DNA from: Pseudorhodobacter turbinis | GTDB taxonomy: Bacteria > Pseudomonadota > Alphaproteobacteria > Rhodobacterales > Rhodobacteraceae | Direction: 5' to 3' | Assembly (NCBI RefSeq): GCF_005234135.1 | Contig: NZ_CP039964.1 | Coordinates: forward strand, 2,031,001-2,095,000 | DNA length: 64,000 bases | Shown: one piece after another, positions 1 through 8,250 of the stretch | Numbering within the stretch: the first letter of the stretch is position 1 | Layout: every line of letters starts with the position of its first letter | Notes under the pieces: model-generated | The model's database searches: none | What the model saw: only the letters and a program-made list of their open reading frames with translations | Told to the model about the DNA's origin: nothing | Program-made: the position numbers and the translations under genes

Positions 1-1
1 T

Positions 2-1273
2 CGTTTGCGGCCTTTGCATACCTCGGCTGTTATCTTTGCCTTTGGCGGCAACGCGTTGATCGCAACGTCGTTTTATGTGGTGCAACGTACAAGTGCGGCC
101 CGTCTTTGGGGCGGCAACCTTGGTTGGTTCGTCTTTTGGGGTTATCAGCTGTTTATCGTTCTGGCGGCAACCGGTTACTTGCTTGGTGCAACCCAGTCCA
201 AAGAATATGCAGAGCCTGAGTGGCTGACCGACTGGTGGTTGACCGTTGTCTGGCTTGCCTATCTGGCTGCGTTCCTTGGCACGCTTATCAAGCGCAAAGA
301 GCCGCATATCTACGTCGCCAACTGGTTCTATCTTGCGTTCATCATCACTGTGGCGATGCTGCATGTGTTCAACAACCTGAGCATCCCTGTGTCCATGTTC
401 GGGTCCAAATCCGTGCAGGTCTTTTCCGGCGTGCAGGATGCGATGGTGCAATGGTGGTATGGCCATAATGCCGTGGGCTTCTTCCTGACGGCGGGCTTCC
501 TTGGCATGATGTATTACTTTGTGCCAAAGCAGGCCGAACGTCCCGTGTTCAGCTATAAGCTGTCGATCATCCACTTCTGGGCGCTGATCTTCCTTTATAT
601 CTGGGCCGGTCCGCACCACTTGCACTATACGGCGCTGCCTGACTGGGCTTCGACCCTTGGGATGGTCTTTTCGATCATGCTCTGGATGCCAAGCTGGGGT
701 GGGATGATCAACGGTCTGATGACGCTTTCGGGCGCATGGGACAAGCTGCGCACCGATCCGATCATCCGGATGATGGTGGTCAGCATCGGCTTTTACGGCA
801 TGTCGACCTTTGAAGGTCCGATGATGTCGATCAAGGCGGTGAACTCTTTGTCCCACTACACCGACTGGACCATTGGTCACGTCCACTCCGGTGCGCTTGG
901 CTGGAATGGTATGATCACCTTTGGCGCGCTGTACTATCTGACGCCAAAACTGTGGAACCGCGAAGGGCTTTATAGCCTGAAGCTCGTTAGCTGGCATTTC
1001 TGGCTCGCTACGATCGGGATCGTTCTTTACGCATCCTCGATGTGGGTGACGGGCATCATGGAAGGCCTTATGTGGCGCGAAGTGGATGCGAACGGCTTCC
1101 TTGTGAACGCATTTGCCGACACTGTTGTTGCGAAGTTCCCGATGCTTGTGGTGCGTGGATTGGGTGGGGTTATGTTCCTGACCGGTGCGCTTATCATGTG
1201 CTATAACCTGTGGATGACCGTGAAAGCGCAGCCCGAACGGGCGAGCGACAACGCGTTCGTTCCTGCTGAATAA
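2..1273 (+). CDS. ccoN: cbb3-type cytochrome c oxidase subunit I, 5' end cut by window
   Basis: This is the catalytic heme-copper subunit of the high-affinity cbb3 terminal oxidase in the inner membrane, which reduces O2 to water and pumps protons. The window opens inside the gene: the visible frame begins [19 protein letters not shown], a stretch that lies about 110 residues into a normal CcoN of roughly 530 residues, so about 424 codons are present. Many hydrophobic segments follow, and the metal-ligand region is visible: WWYGHNAV (Tyr-His of the CuB site), GPHHLHYT with the paired histidines, and [11 protein letters not shown] carrying the heme ligands. ccoO starts 12 bp downstream after a GGAGGG ribosome binding site, so this is the first gene of ccoNOQP. 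Its promoter lies outside the window. Confidence 0.97.
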   Translation, partial: RLRPLHTSAVIFAFGGNALIATSFYVVQRTSAARLWGGNLGWFVFWGYQLFIVLAATGYLLGATQSKEYAEPEWLTDWWLTVVWLAYLAAFLGTLIKRKEPHIYVANWFYLAFIITVAMLHVFNNLSIPVSMFGSKSVQVFSGVQDAMVQWWYGHNAVGFFLTAGFLGMMYYFVPKQAERPVFSYKLSIIHFWALIFLYIWAGPHHLHYTALPDWASTLGMVFSIMLWMPSWGGMINGLMTLSGAWDKLRTDPIIRMMVVSIGFYGMSTFEGPMMSIKAVNSLSHYTDWTIGHVHSGALGWNGMITFGALYYLTPKLWNREGLYSLKLVSWHFWLATIGIVLYASSMWVTGIMEGLMWREVDANGFLVNAFADTVVAKFPMLVVRGLGGVMFLTGALIMCYNLWMTVKAQPERASDNAFVPAE

Positions 1274-1285
1274 CCGGAGGGAACA

Positions 1286-2011
1286 ATGGCTTTTCTTGAC
1301 AAACACAAGGTCATCGAGACCAACGCGACCTTGCTACTGGTTCTGTCCTTTCTGGTGGTAAGTATTGGCGGCTTGGTGCAAATCGTACCGCTGTTCTATC
1401 TTGAGAACACAATCGAAAAGGTGGAAGGGGTCCGCCCCTACACCCCGCTGGAGCTGGCGGGGCGTGATATCTATGTCCGCGAGGGCTGCTATAACTGCCA
1501 CAGCCAGATGATCCGCCCCATGCGCGACGAGGTGGAGCGTTACGGCCACTACTCGCTTGCTGCGGAATCGATGTATGACCACCCGTTCCAATGGGGCTCC
1601 AAGCGGACGGGTCCCGATCTTGCCCGTGTGGGGGAGCGTTATTCCGACGCTTGGCATGTGGATCACCTGACCGATCCGCAATCGGTGGTGCCCGAATCGA
1701 TCATGCCGAAATACGGTTTCTTGTCGCGCAAGGTGATCGACGGCGAATATATCGGCGATACGATGAAGGTGCACCGTTTTGTGGGCGTGCCCTATACCGA
1801 CGATATGATGGAAAACGCAGTTGCGGATTTCCAGGCACAGGCCGATCCGGATTCCGATTATGACGGGCTGGTGGAACGCTATGGCAAGGCGACTGTGCGC
1901 AACTTTGATGGCTCACCCGCACTGACCGAGATGGATGCGTTGGTGGGTTATTTGCAAGTGTTGGGGACGATGGTCGACTTCTCGACCTTCCAACCCGACG
2001 CAAGCCGCTAA
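1286..2011 (+). CDS. ccoO: cbb3 oxidase monoheme cytochrome c subunit
   Basis: CcoO is the membrane-anchored monoheme cytochrome c subunit that passes electrons to CcoN. The 241-residue product has one N-terminal membrane anchor (about residues 15-38) and a single heme c motif, CYNCH, at residues 68-72 followed by [15 protein letters not shown], a hallmark of CcoO/FixO. A methionine-containing stretch ([12 protein letters not shown]) near residue 140 fits the distal heme ligand. Length is normal for the family. The gene follows ccoN by 12 bp and precedes ccoQ by 12 bp, so it is cotranscribed. Confidence 0.97.
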   Translation: MAFLDKHKVIETNATLLLVLSFLVVSIGGLVQIVPLFYLENTIEKVEGVRPYTPLELAGRDIYVREGCYNCHSQMIRPMRDEVERYGHYSLAAESMYDHPFQWGSKRTGPDLARVGERYSDAWHVDHLTDPQSVVPESIMPKYGFLSRKVIDGEYIGDTMKVHRFVGVPYTDDMMENAVADFQAQADPDSDYDGLVERYGKATVRNFDGSPALTEMDALVGYLQVLGTMVDFSTFQPDASR

Positions 2012-2023
2012 GGGGGGCCGATT

Positions 2024-2224
2024 ATGGATACCTATAGCATATTGCGCGAATTCGCCGACAGCTGGATGCTGCTTCTTCTGACTTTGGTGTTTACCGGCGT
2101 GATCTTTTGGGCCTTCCGGCCCGGTAGCCGCGCGATCCACAAGGACGTTGCTGCATCCATCTTTCGCAACGATGACAAACCCGCCATCGACACGGCGGAC
2201 CGACCCAATGAGGCGCGGAAATGA
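2024..2224 (+). CDS. ccoQ: cbb3 oxidase small subunit CcoQ
   Basis: CcoQ is a small single-span membrane protein of the cbb3 complex that supports its stability and activity. The 66-residue product has one hydrophobic helix (about residues 14-30) followed by RPGSR and a polar tail, as in other CcoQ proteins. The stop codon overlaps the ATG of ccoP by four bases (ATGA), which indicates translational coupling. Identification rests on size, topology and its fixed place between ccoO and ccoP, because the family is poorly conserved in sequence. Confidence 0.9.
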   Translation: MDTYSILREFADSWMLLLLTLVFTGVIFWAFRPGSRAIHKDVAASIFRNDDKPAIDTADRPNEARK

Positions 2225-3099
2225 GCAAAAAATCCATACGTCACCAAGAGGGCGATCCGGAAACCACTGGCCACAGCTGGGACGGGATCGAAGAGTTTGA
2301 CAACCCGATGCCACGCTGGTGGTTGTGGACCTTCTACGTCTGCATCTTTTGGGCGATTTTGTATTCGATCGCCTATCCGGCATGGCCAATGATCAGCCGC
2401 GCGACACCGGGCTTGCTTGGTGCCTCAACGCGGGCGGATGTCGCTGCGGAAATTCAAGAGTTTTCGGACCGTCTGGCCCCGATCCGCGCCAAGTTGGAAG
2501 CCACCGAGCTGACCGAGATTTCTGCTGATCCGGAACTGGTGGGCTATGCCAATAATGCCGGTGCGGCCGTGTTCCGTACTTGGTGCGCGCAGTGCCACGG
2601 TTCGGGGGCGGCGGGGGTTCAGGCTTCTGGCTATCCGAACTTGCTGGATGATGACTGGCTGTGGGGTGGCGATATTGAGGCGATCCACACCACGATCACC
2701 CATGGTATCCGCAACACCACTGACGATGACGCCCGTCTTTCCGACATGCCGCGTTTCGGTGCGGATGAACTGTTGGAGAAACCAGAGATCGCGCAGGTTG
2801 TGCAGCATGTTCTGGCCATTTCGGGGCAAGAGCATGACGCGGAACTGGCCTCGGCCGGTGCCGTGGTGTTCGAAGACAACTGTGCCGCCTGCCACATGGA
2901 AGACGGCACCGGCAATCGCGACTTGGGCGCGCCGAACCTGACGGATGCGATCTGGCTTTATGGTGGCGACGTCGCGGCGCTGACCGATTCGGTCTTTTAC
3001 GCCCGTGGCGGTGTGATGCCAAACTGGGCGCCACGCCTGTCCGAGGCGGATATCCGGTCTGTCTCGATCTATGTCCACGGCTTGGGCGGCGGCGAGTAA
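2221..3099 (+). CDS. ccoP: cbb3 oxidase diheme cytochrome c subunit
   Basis: CcoP is the diheme cytochrome c subunit that takes electrons from soluble cytochrome c or the bc1 complex. The 292-residue protein begins with a cytoplasmic stretch containing [19 protein letters not shown], typical of the CcoP N-terminal domain, then a transmembrane helix at about residues 34-56. Two periplasmic heme domains follow, with CAQCH at 122-126 and CAACH at 221-225. It starts inside the ccoQ stop codon. A hairpin with a T-run lies about 25 bp after the stop codon and should end the ccoNOQP transcript. Confidence 0.97.
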   Translation: MSKKSIRHQEGDPETTGHSWDGIEEFDNPMPRWWLWTFYVCIFWAILYSIAYPAWPMISRATPGLLGASTRADVAAEIQEFSDRLAPIRAKLEATELTEISADPELVGYANNAGAAVFRTWCAQCHGSGAAGVQASGYPNLLDDDWLWGGDIEAIHTTITHGIRNTTDDDARLSDMPRFGADELLEKPEIAQVVQHVLAISGQEHDAELASAGAVVFEDNCAACHMEDGTGNRDLGAPNLTDAIWLYGGDVAALTDSVFYARGGVMPNWAPRLSEADIRSVSIYVHGLGGGE

Positions 3100-3121
3100 G
3101 CCTTCGTGTTTGGAAATCAGG

Positions 3122-3150
3122 GCCCTCCGGTTTGCGCCGGGGGGCTTTTT
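3122..3150 (+). terminator. rho-independent terminator after ccoP
   Basis: A 9-bp stem (GCCCTCCGG with CCGGGGGGC, one G-T pair) encloses a 6-base loop and is followed by TTTTT. It lies just after the ccoP stop and before the separate start of the glycosylase-like gene at 3167. Confidence 0.75.
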
Positions 3151-3166
3151 GCGTTTTGATGGGGTT

Positions 3167-3766
3167 ATGGAACAGCTATTGACCAAGGTACGGGCCTGCA
3201 CGTTGTGCAAAGGCCTGCCACTGGGGCCGCGCCCTTTGGTACAGGCAAGCGCCACGTCGCGGCTATTGATCGCGGGGCAGGCGCCGGGGCGCGCGACCCA
3301 TATCAAGGGGATCCCCTTTGATGATGCTTCGGGGCGGCGGCTTCGTGCGTGGCTGGGGCTGGCACCGGATGTGTTTTATGATCCGGCGAAGGTTGCGATT
3401 CTGCCGATGGGATTCTGCTTTCCGGGCTCGGGGGCGGGCGGCGATTTGCCGCCGCGCGCGGAATGTGCGCCACAGTGGCGTCGCCCGCTGTTAGATGCCA
3501 TGCCGGATGTGGCGCTGACGCTGGTCATCGGGCGCTATGCCCTGGCGTGGCACCTGCCTGCTGCGCGCAAACGGTCCTTGGCGGATTTGGCGCAGGCCGT
3601 TGATCTGCCGCAAGGCGTGGTTGTGCTTCCCCATCCCAGCCCCCGCAACAACAGGTGGCTGGCACAAAACCCGTGGTTCGAGGCGCGGGTCCTGCCTAAA
3701 CTTAGGGAAACCATCGCCAGCCTATGGGTTGATTTGCCGCAGAGCGACGGCAGGACAATATGCTAA
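3167..3766 (+). CDS. uracil-DNA glycosylase family protein
   Basis: This 199-residue protein belongs to the uracil-DNA glycosylase superfamily, enzymes that remove uracil from DNA. Visible signatures are GQAPG at residues 37-41 followed by KGIPFDDASGRRLRAWLG (motif 1 region) and HPSPRNN at 156-162 (motif 2 region). Only two clearly spaced N-terminal cysteines (CTLC, 11-14) are seen with scattered others at 83 and 100, so whether it holds the family 4 iron-sulfur cluster is unclear. I chose the ATG at 3167 because the frame upstream overlaps ccoP and the terminator. It sits between the two cco operons without an obvious functional link to them. Family membership is fairly sure; substrate specificity is not. 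Confidence 0.8.
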   Translation: MEQLLTKVRACTLCKGLPLGPRPLVQASATSRLLIAGQAPGRATHIKGIPFDDASGRRLRAWLGLAPDVFYDPAKVAILPMGFCFPGSGAGGDLPPRAECAPQWRRPLLDAMPDVALTLVIGRYALAWHLPAARKRSLADLAQAVDLPQGVVVLPHPSPRNNRWLAQNPWFEARVLPKLRETIASLWVDLPQSDGRTIC

Positions 3767-3914
3767 CCTGCGCCCTGGTTGGGTCGTTTTCCCGGCTTGC
3801 CACCGCCGCAGCTTTCCTAATGGGTGTCGGGGCATCATTTTTGCGACAAATCCGCCTGCCGTGCGCAGATGTCGCAGCGGAATAAGCCCCAAAATCTGTA
3901 TCTGTGATATGGAG

Positions 3915-3928
3915 TTGATGCAGGTCAA
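3915..3928 (+). promoter_or_regulatory. FNR/FnrL-type box upstream of ccoG
   Basis: TTGATGCAGGTCAA matches the FNR consensus TTGA-N6-TCAA exactly. It lies about 57 bp before the ccoG start, within the roughly 220-bp intergenic stretch that otherwise holds nothing I recognise. In Rhodobacter relatives FnrL activates cco genes under low oxygen. That this site is an activator here is inference from position. Confidence 0.75.
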
Positions 3929-3985
3929 AGCAACGGTGATACCAATGCGGGATACCAGCGCCTAAACCGAAGCCGGAGTATTGCC

Positions 3986-5416
3986 GTGAGCAGCCCAGAT
4001 ACCGAACCCCAAAGCCTATATGCCAAACGTGAGCCGATCTTTCCGCGCCGCGTCAAGGGTGCGTTTCGAAACCTCAAGTGGTGGATTATGGCCTTTACCT
4101 TGGGCCTTTACTACATCACGCCATGGCTGCGCTGGGATCGCGGGCCAAGCCTGCCCGATCAGGCGGTTCTGGTTGATATGGCCAACCGCCGGTTCTTCTT
4201 TTTGATGATCGAGATTTGGCCGCATGAGTTCTATTTCGTCGCGGGCCTGTTGATCATGGCGGGTTTGGGGCTGTTTCTGTTTACCTCGGCTGCGGGGCGT
4301 GTGTGGTGTGGCTATGCCTGCCCGCAAACGGTCTGGACCGATCTGTTCATTCTGGTGGAGCGTTGGGTTGAGGGCGACCGCAACGCGCGCCTGCGCCTGC
4401 ATCGCAGCAAGTGGACCGCCGAGAAGATCCGCAAAACCGCGACCAAATGGGCTGCATGGCTTTTGATCGCGGTCGCCACGGGCGGGGCTTGGGTGTTTTA
4501 CTTTACCGATGCGCCGACATTGGCCGTTGATCTGGTCACCGGGCAGGCGCATTTCATGGCCTATATGACCATTCTGGTGCTGACCGCGACGACCTTCTTT
4601 TTCGGCGGGTTTTTCCGTGAACAAATCTGTATTTACGCCTGCCCATGGCCGCGCATTCAGGCCGCGATGATTGACGAAGACACGCTGACCATCAACTATC
4701 GTCATTGGCGCGGAGAGCCGCGCGGCAAGCTGCAAAAGGGTGAAGTCACTGCCACGAACGGCGATTGCATTGATTGTATGGCCTGCGTCAACGTTTGCCC
4801 GATGGGGATTGATATCCGCGACGGGCAGCAGATGGCCTGCATCACTTGCGGTTTGTGCATTGATGCCTGCAACGATGTGATGGACCGGATCGGCAAGCCG
4901 CGGGACCTGATCGGTTATATGGCGCTGACGGATGAGGTTGCTGAAATCTCGGGGAAAGAGCCGAAATCGGTTTGGAAGCACGTCTTTCGTCCGCGCACGA
5001 TCATGTATACGGTTCTGTGGTCGGGGGTTGGGCTTGCCCTTGTTGTCGCCCTGTTCCTGCGTAGCTCGATTGACCTGAACGTGACGCCGGTGCGCAATCC
5101 AACCTTTGTGACGCTATCGGATGGCACGATTCGCAACACCTATGATATCCGTGTGTTGAACAAGCTTGGACATGATATGGACTTGAATGTCTCGCTGACC
5201 TCGGATGCTGATCTTCGGATTGCATTGGAAGGTACGGATGAAACGACGATTTCGGTGCCTGCGAATGAACAACAGACCCAGCGGGTCTATGTCTTTGCCA
5301 CGCCGGGCTCTGAGGCGGCGCTGAATGACCGGACCGATCTGCGGTTGTGGGTCGAAGATAATGATGGAACCAACCGGATCCACCACGACACGATTTTCAA
5401 CGGAAAAGGCAAATAG
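3986..5416 (+). CDS. ccoG: cytochrome c oxidase accessory protein CcoG (RdxA/FixG)
   Basis: CcoG is a membrane polyferredoxin needed for cbb3 oxidase maturation, where it reduces Cu(II) during copper delivery. The 476-residue product has N-terminal membrane helices, a GYACPQTVW motif near residue 110, CIYACPWPR near 215, and two ferredoxin-like clusters CIDCMACVNVCP and CITCGLCIDACN (about residues 260-297) that would bind two [4Fe-4S] centres. The C-terminal quarter after a last helix is a periplasmic Ig-like domain (FixG C-terminal). It heads a ccoGHIS operon behind the FNR-type box. I took the start as TTG/GTG-type at 3986 (gtgagcagcccagat), preceded by a GGAG-like site. Confidence 0.96.
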   Translation: MSSPDTEPQSLYAKREPIFPRRVKGAFRNLKWWIMAFTLGLYYITPWLRWDRGPSLPDQAVLVDMANRRFFFLMIEIWPHEFYFVAGLLIMAGLGLFLFTSAAGRVWCGYACPQTVWTDLFILVERWVEGDRNARLRLHRSKWTAEKIRKTATKWAAWLLIAVATGGAWVFYFTDAPTLAVDLVTGQAHFMAYMTILVLTATTFFFGGFFREQICIYACPWPRIQAAMIDEDTLTINYRHWRGEPRGKLQKGEVTATNGDCIDCMACVNVCPMGIDIRDGQQMACITCGLCIDACNDVMDRIGKPRDLIGYMALTDEVAEISGKEPKSVWKHVFRPRTIMYTVLWSGVGLALVVALFLRSSIDLNVTPVRNPTFVTLSDGTIRNTYDIRVLNKLGHDMDLNVSLTSDADLRIALEGTDETTISVPANEQQTQRVYVFATPGSEAALNDRTDLRLWVEDNDGTNRIHHDTIFNGKGK

Positions 5417-5417
5417 C

Positions 5418-5891
5418 ATGACGGATGATCAGGGTTTTCGTATCACCGGCCGCAAGGTGCTGTTTTTTACCGTCGGGGCTTTTGGCATCATCATCGCAGT
5501 CAATCTGTTGATGGCCTATAAGGCGATCAGCACCTTTCCGGGGCTGGAGGTGAAAAACTCTTACGTTGCCAGCCAGACCTTTGATGCCGACCGCAGCGCG
5601 CAGATCGGTCTGGGGTGGACCTTGGCACCTGAATATGACGCGAAGGCCAAGCAACTGCGGCTCGCCTTCACCGATGAGGCCGGTTATCCGGCCGAGGTGT
5701 CCGCGCTGTCGGTGCTGATCGGGCGCACAACCGAGGCAAGCGATGACATGCACCCAGAGTTCGTCCGTGAGTCCGGCGTTTTCGTGGCCTCGCTTGATCT
5801 GGCGATGGGCAAATGGATGATGCAGATTGAGGCGACAGCCCCCGATGGCACGGTGTTTCGCCAGCGTATTGACCTAAGCGTCAGGGGTTAG
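5418..5891 (+). CDS. ccoH: cbb3 oxidase assembly protein CcoH (FixH)
   Basis: CcoH is a single-span membrane protein that associates with CcoN and is needed for stable cbb3 assembly. The 157-residue product has a transmembrane segment near residues 14-34 (VLFFTVGAFGIIIAVNLLMAY) that is followed by the conserved FPGLEVKNSYVASQ region and a beta-rich periplasmic domain typical of FixH. The ATG at 5418 is used because it lies 1 bp after the ccoG stop; a longer reading frame upstream only overlaps ccoG. The next gene, ccoI, begins 2 bp after its stop. Confidence 0.93.
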   Translation: MTDDQGFRITGRKVLFFTVGAFGIIIAVNLLMAYKAISTFPGLEVKNSYVASQTFDADRSAQIGLGWTLAPEYDAKAKQLRLAFTDEAGYPAEVSALSVLIGRTTEASDDMHPEFVRESGVFVASLDLAMGKWMMQIEATAPDGTVFRQRIDLSVRG

Positions 5892-5893
5892 AA

Positions 5894-8086
5894 ATGACAT
5901 TGGCGGAGGAATATGACGCAGGCCATGTCAGCCCGTCGGCCTGTCCGGCCTGCGCCGTTGCCCCCTCGGCCGAGCGTCTGGCAGAGCTGAACCGCCCAAG
6001 CCACGCGCGCCTGATGCTGTCCTTGCCCACGGCGCATTGTGCGGCTTGTATGTCCACGGTGGAAAACGGGCTTCAGGCCTTGCCGGGGGTCCAATCGGCG
6101 CGGGTCAACCTGACCCAGCGGCGCGTCAGCGTGGATGCCGATCCGGATGTGACCGCCGCAAGCCTGATCCCCGTTCTTGCCAGCCTTGGATTTGAGGCGC
6201 ATGAGCTGGACCCCGGTCTGCTTTCGGCCACGGAAACCGACAAGCAGGGCCGCGATTTGCTGATGCGGTTGGGCGTTGCCGGTTTTGCCATGATGAACGT
6301 CATGCTGCTTTCGGTGGCGGTCTGGTCGGGGGCGGGCGATGCGACGCGCGATCTGTTCCACTGGATCTCTGCCGCGATTGCCCTGCCAACGGTGGTTTTC
6401 GCAGGCCAGCCGTTTTTCAAATCGGCATGGGCCAGCTTGCGGGTTGGGCGGTTGGGCATGGATGTGCCGATCTCGCTGGCGCTTGTTCTGGCGTCTTCGA
6501 TCAGCCTGTTTGAAACCTTTAATTCCGGTCATCACGCCTATTTCGATGCCGCGGTGATGTTGACGTTTTTCCTGCTGGGCGGGCGTTACCTTGATCATCG
6601 CACCCGCGCCGTCGCCCGCTCCGCCGCCGAGGAACTGGCCGCGCTAGAGGTGCCGCGCGCCACGCGTGCGGTGGACGGCGTCGAGGAAGAGGTTGCCATT
6701 TCCGCCCTTGCCGTCGGCGATATCGTGCGCGTGCGCCCCGGTGGCCGGATGCCGGTGGACGGTGTGGTCACGCAAGGCACGTCCGAGGTTGACCGCTCTT
6801 TGCTGACGGGCGAAAGCCTGCCGTCGATGGTGGCGCCGGGCATGCCGGTCGCGGCGGGGGAAATTAACCTGACTGGCCCGCTTTTGGTGCGCGTCACTGC
6901 GGCGGGCCGTGACAGCAGCCTGCACCGTATGGCCGATCTGGTTGCCGTGGCCGAAAGCGCCAAGACGAAATACACCAGCCTTGCCGAGCGTGCCGCCCGC
7001 GCCTATTCGCCGCTTGTGCATATCCTGTCCTTTGCCGCATTTGGCTTTTGGATGTGGCGGACAGGGGGCGATTTGCGTTACGCGGTCAATATCTCGGCGG
7101 CGGTGCTGATCATCACGTGCCCCTGTGCCTTGGGGCTGGCCGTGCCTGCGGTGGTGACGGCGGCCAGTGGGCGGCTGTTTCGTAAGGGCTTGCTGATCAA
7201 GGACGGCACCGCGTTAGAGCGTCTGGCCGAGGTGGATCATGTTGTGTTCGACAAGACCGGCACGCTAACGCTTGGCACGCCCAAGCCGGTGAACCTTGAT
7301 GTCTTGCCCCCCGCCGCGCTGAAGGTGGCGCTGGGGTTGGCAGGGGCATCGGCGCATCCTTTGGCGGTGGCGCTGACCAAAGCATCAGACATTGCCCCGG
7401 CACAGCTTTCAGACGTGCAAGAAGTTCCGGGCTACGGGATCGAGGGGCGGCTTGACGGCGAATTGGTTCGTCTGGGCCGTGCTGAATGGGTGGGGGCGAC
7501 CCCAGCGCCGGAAACGGCGACGTATCTTTCGCTGGGTGGGCAAACCCATGCGATCCTCTTTGCCGACAAGCTGCGTCCAGGTGCCGAGGTTGCCGTGGCC
7601 GCAATGAAGGCGGCGGGACTGAAGCTGACGTTGCTTTCGGGGGATGCCGCGGTGCCGGTGGCCGATCTTGCCGCGCGGATCGGGATTTCGGAATGGCAGG
7701 CGGGGCAGCTTCCGGCTGAAAAGGCAAATTATGTCAAAGCTTTGCAAGATCAGGGCCATAAGGTTTTGATGATCGGCGATGGCCTGAACGATACCGCCGC
7801 TTTGGCGCAGGCCTATGTGTCGATTTCCCCCGCGACGGCGCTGGATGCGGCGCGCACCGCATCCGATATCGTGCTTTTGGGGCAGGATATGGCACCGGTG
7901 GCCGATGCCCTGCGGATCGCCAAACAATCAACCCGCCGGATCCGTGAGAATTTTGCGCTTTCGGCCGCCTATAACGTGATCGCGGTGCCGCTGGCGCTGA
8001 TGGGGCTGGCCACGCCTTTGCTTGCGGCCTTGGCGATGTCGCTGTCTTCGATTACAGTATCGCTGAACGCATTGCGGTTAAGGTGA
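5894..8086 (+). CDS. ccoI: copper-translocating P-type ATPase CcoI (FixI)
   Basis: CcoI exports copper across the inner membrane to feed the CuB centre of the cbb3 oxidase. The 730-residue protein has an N-terminal Cys-rich stretch (CPAC at 17-20), a heavy-metal-associated domain with CAAC at 49-52, the actuator loop TGES, the transmembrane copper site CPC at 409-411, the phosphorylation motif DKTGTLT starting at Asp453, and the hinge motif GDGLND. All catalytic motifs are intact. It lies between ccoH and ccoS, as in other alphaproteobacterial ccoGHIS operons, which favours CcoI over a general copper-resistance CopA. Confidence 0.95.
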   Translation: MTLAEEYDAGHVSPSACPACAVAPSAERLAELNRPSHARLMLSLPTAHCAACMSTVENGLQALPGVQSARVNLTQRRVSVDADPDVTAASLIPVLASLGFEAHELDPGLLSATETDKQGRDLLMRLGVAGFAMMNVMLLSVAVWSGAGDATRDLFHWISAAIALPTVVFAGQPFFKSAWASLRVGRLGMDVPISLALVLASSISLFETFNSGHHAYFDAAVMLTFFLLGGRYLDHRTRAVARSAAEELAALEVPRATRAVDGVEEEVAISALAVGDIVRVRPGGRMPVDGVVTQGTSEVDRSLLTGESLPSMVAPGMPVAAGEINLTGPLLVRVTAAGRDSSLHRMADLVAVAESAKTKYTSLAERAARAYSPLVHILSFAAFGFWMWRTGGDLRYAVNISAAVLIITCPCALGLAVPAVVTAASGRLFRKGLLIKDGTALERLAEVDHVVFDKTGTLTLGTPKPVNLDVLPPAALKVALGLAGASAHPLAVALTKASDIAPAQLSDVQEVPGYGIEGRLDGELVRLGRAEWVGATPAPETATYLSLGGQTHAILFADKLRPGAEVAVAAMKAAGLKLTLLSGDAAVPVADLAARIGISEWQAGQLPAEKANYVKALQDQGHKVLMIGDGLNDTAALAQAYVSISPATALDAARTASDIVLLGQDMAPVADALRIAKQSTRRIRENFALSAAYNVIAVPLALMGLATPLLAALAMSLSSITVSLNALRLR

Positions 8087-8090
8087 TCCC

Positions 8091-8249
8091 ATGGAAATTC
8101 TGACGATCCTTATTCCGGTCTCCCTGCTGCTTGGCGGGGCTGGCTTGGCGGCGTTTTTCTGGGCGCTGAAAAGCAAGCAATATGACGACCCGCAAGGCGA
8201 CGCCGCCCGCATTTTGAAAACCGATTACGACGATCGCCCCAAAAGCTAG
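8091..8249 (+). CDS. ccoS: cbb3 oxidase maturation protein CcoS
   Basis: This small gene encodes 52 residues: a membrane helix at about 5-24 (TILIPVSLLLGGAGLAAFFWAL) followed by KSKQYDDPQGDAARIL. The pattern WALKSxQYDDxxGxAxRIL is characteristic of CcoS, which is required for cofactor insertion into cbb3 oxidase. It begins 4 bp after the ccoI stop and is the last gene of the operon. The converging aldehyde dehydrogenase gene ends only 1 bp beyond it. Confidence 0.92.
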   Translation: MEILTILIPVSLLLGGAGLAAFFWALKSKQYDDPQGDAARILKTDYDDRPKS

Positions 8250-8250
8250 G

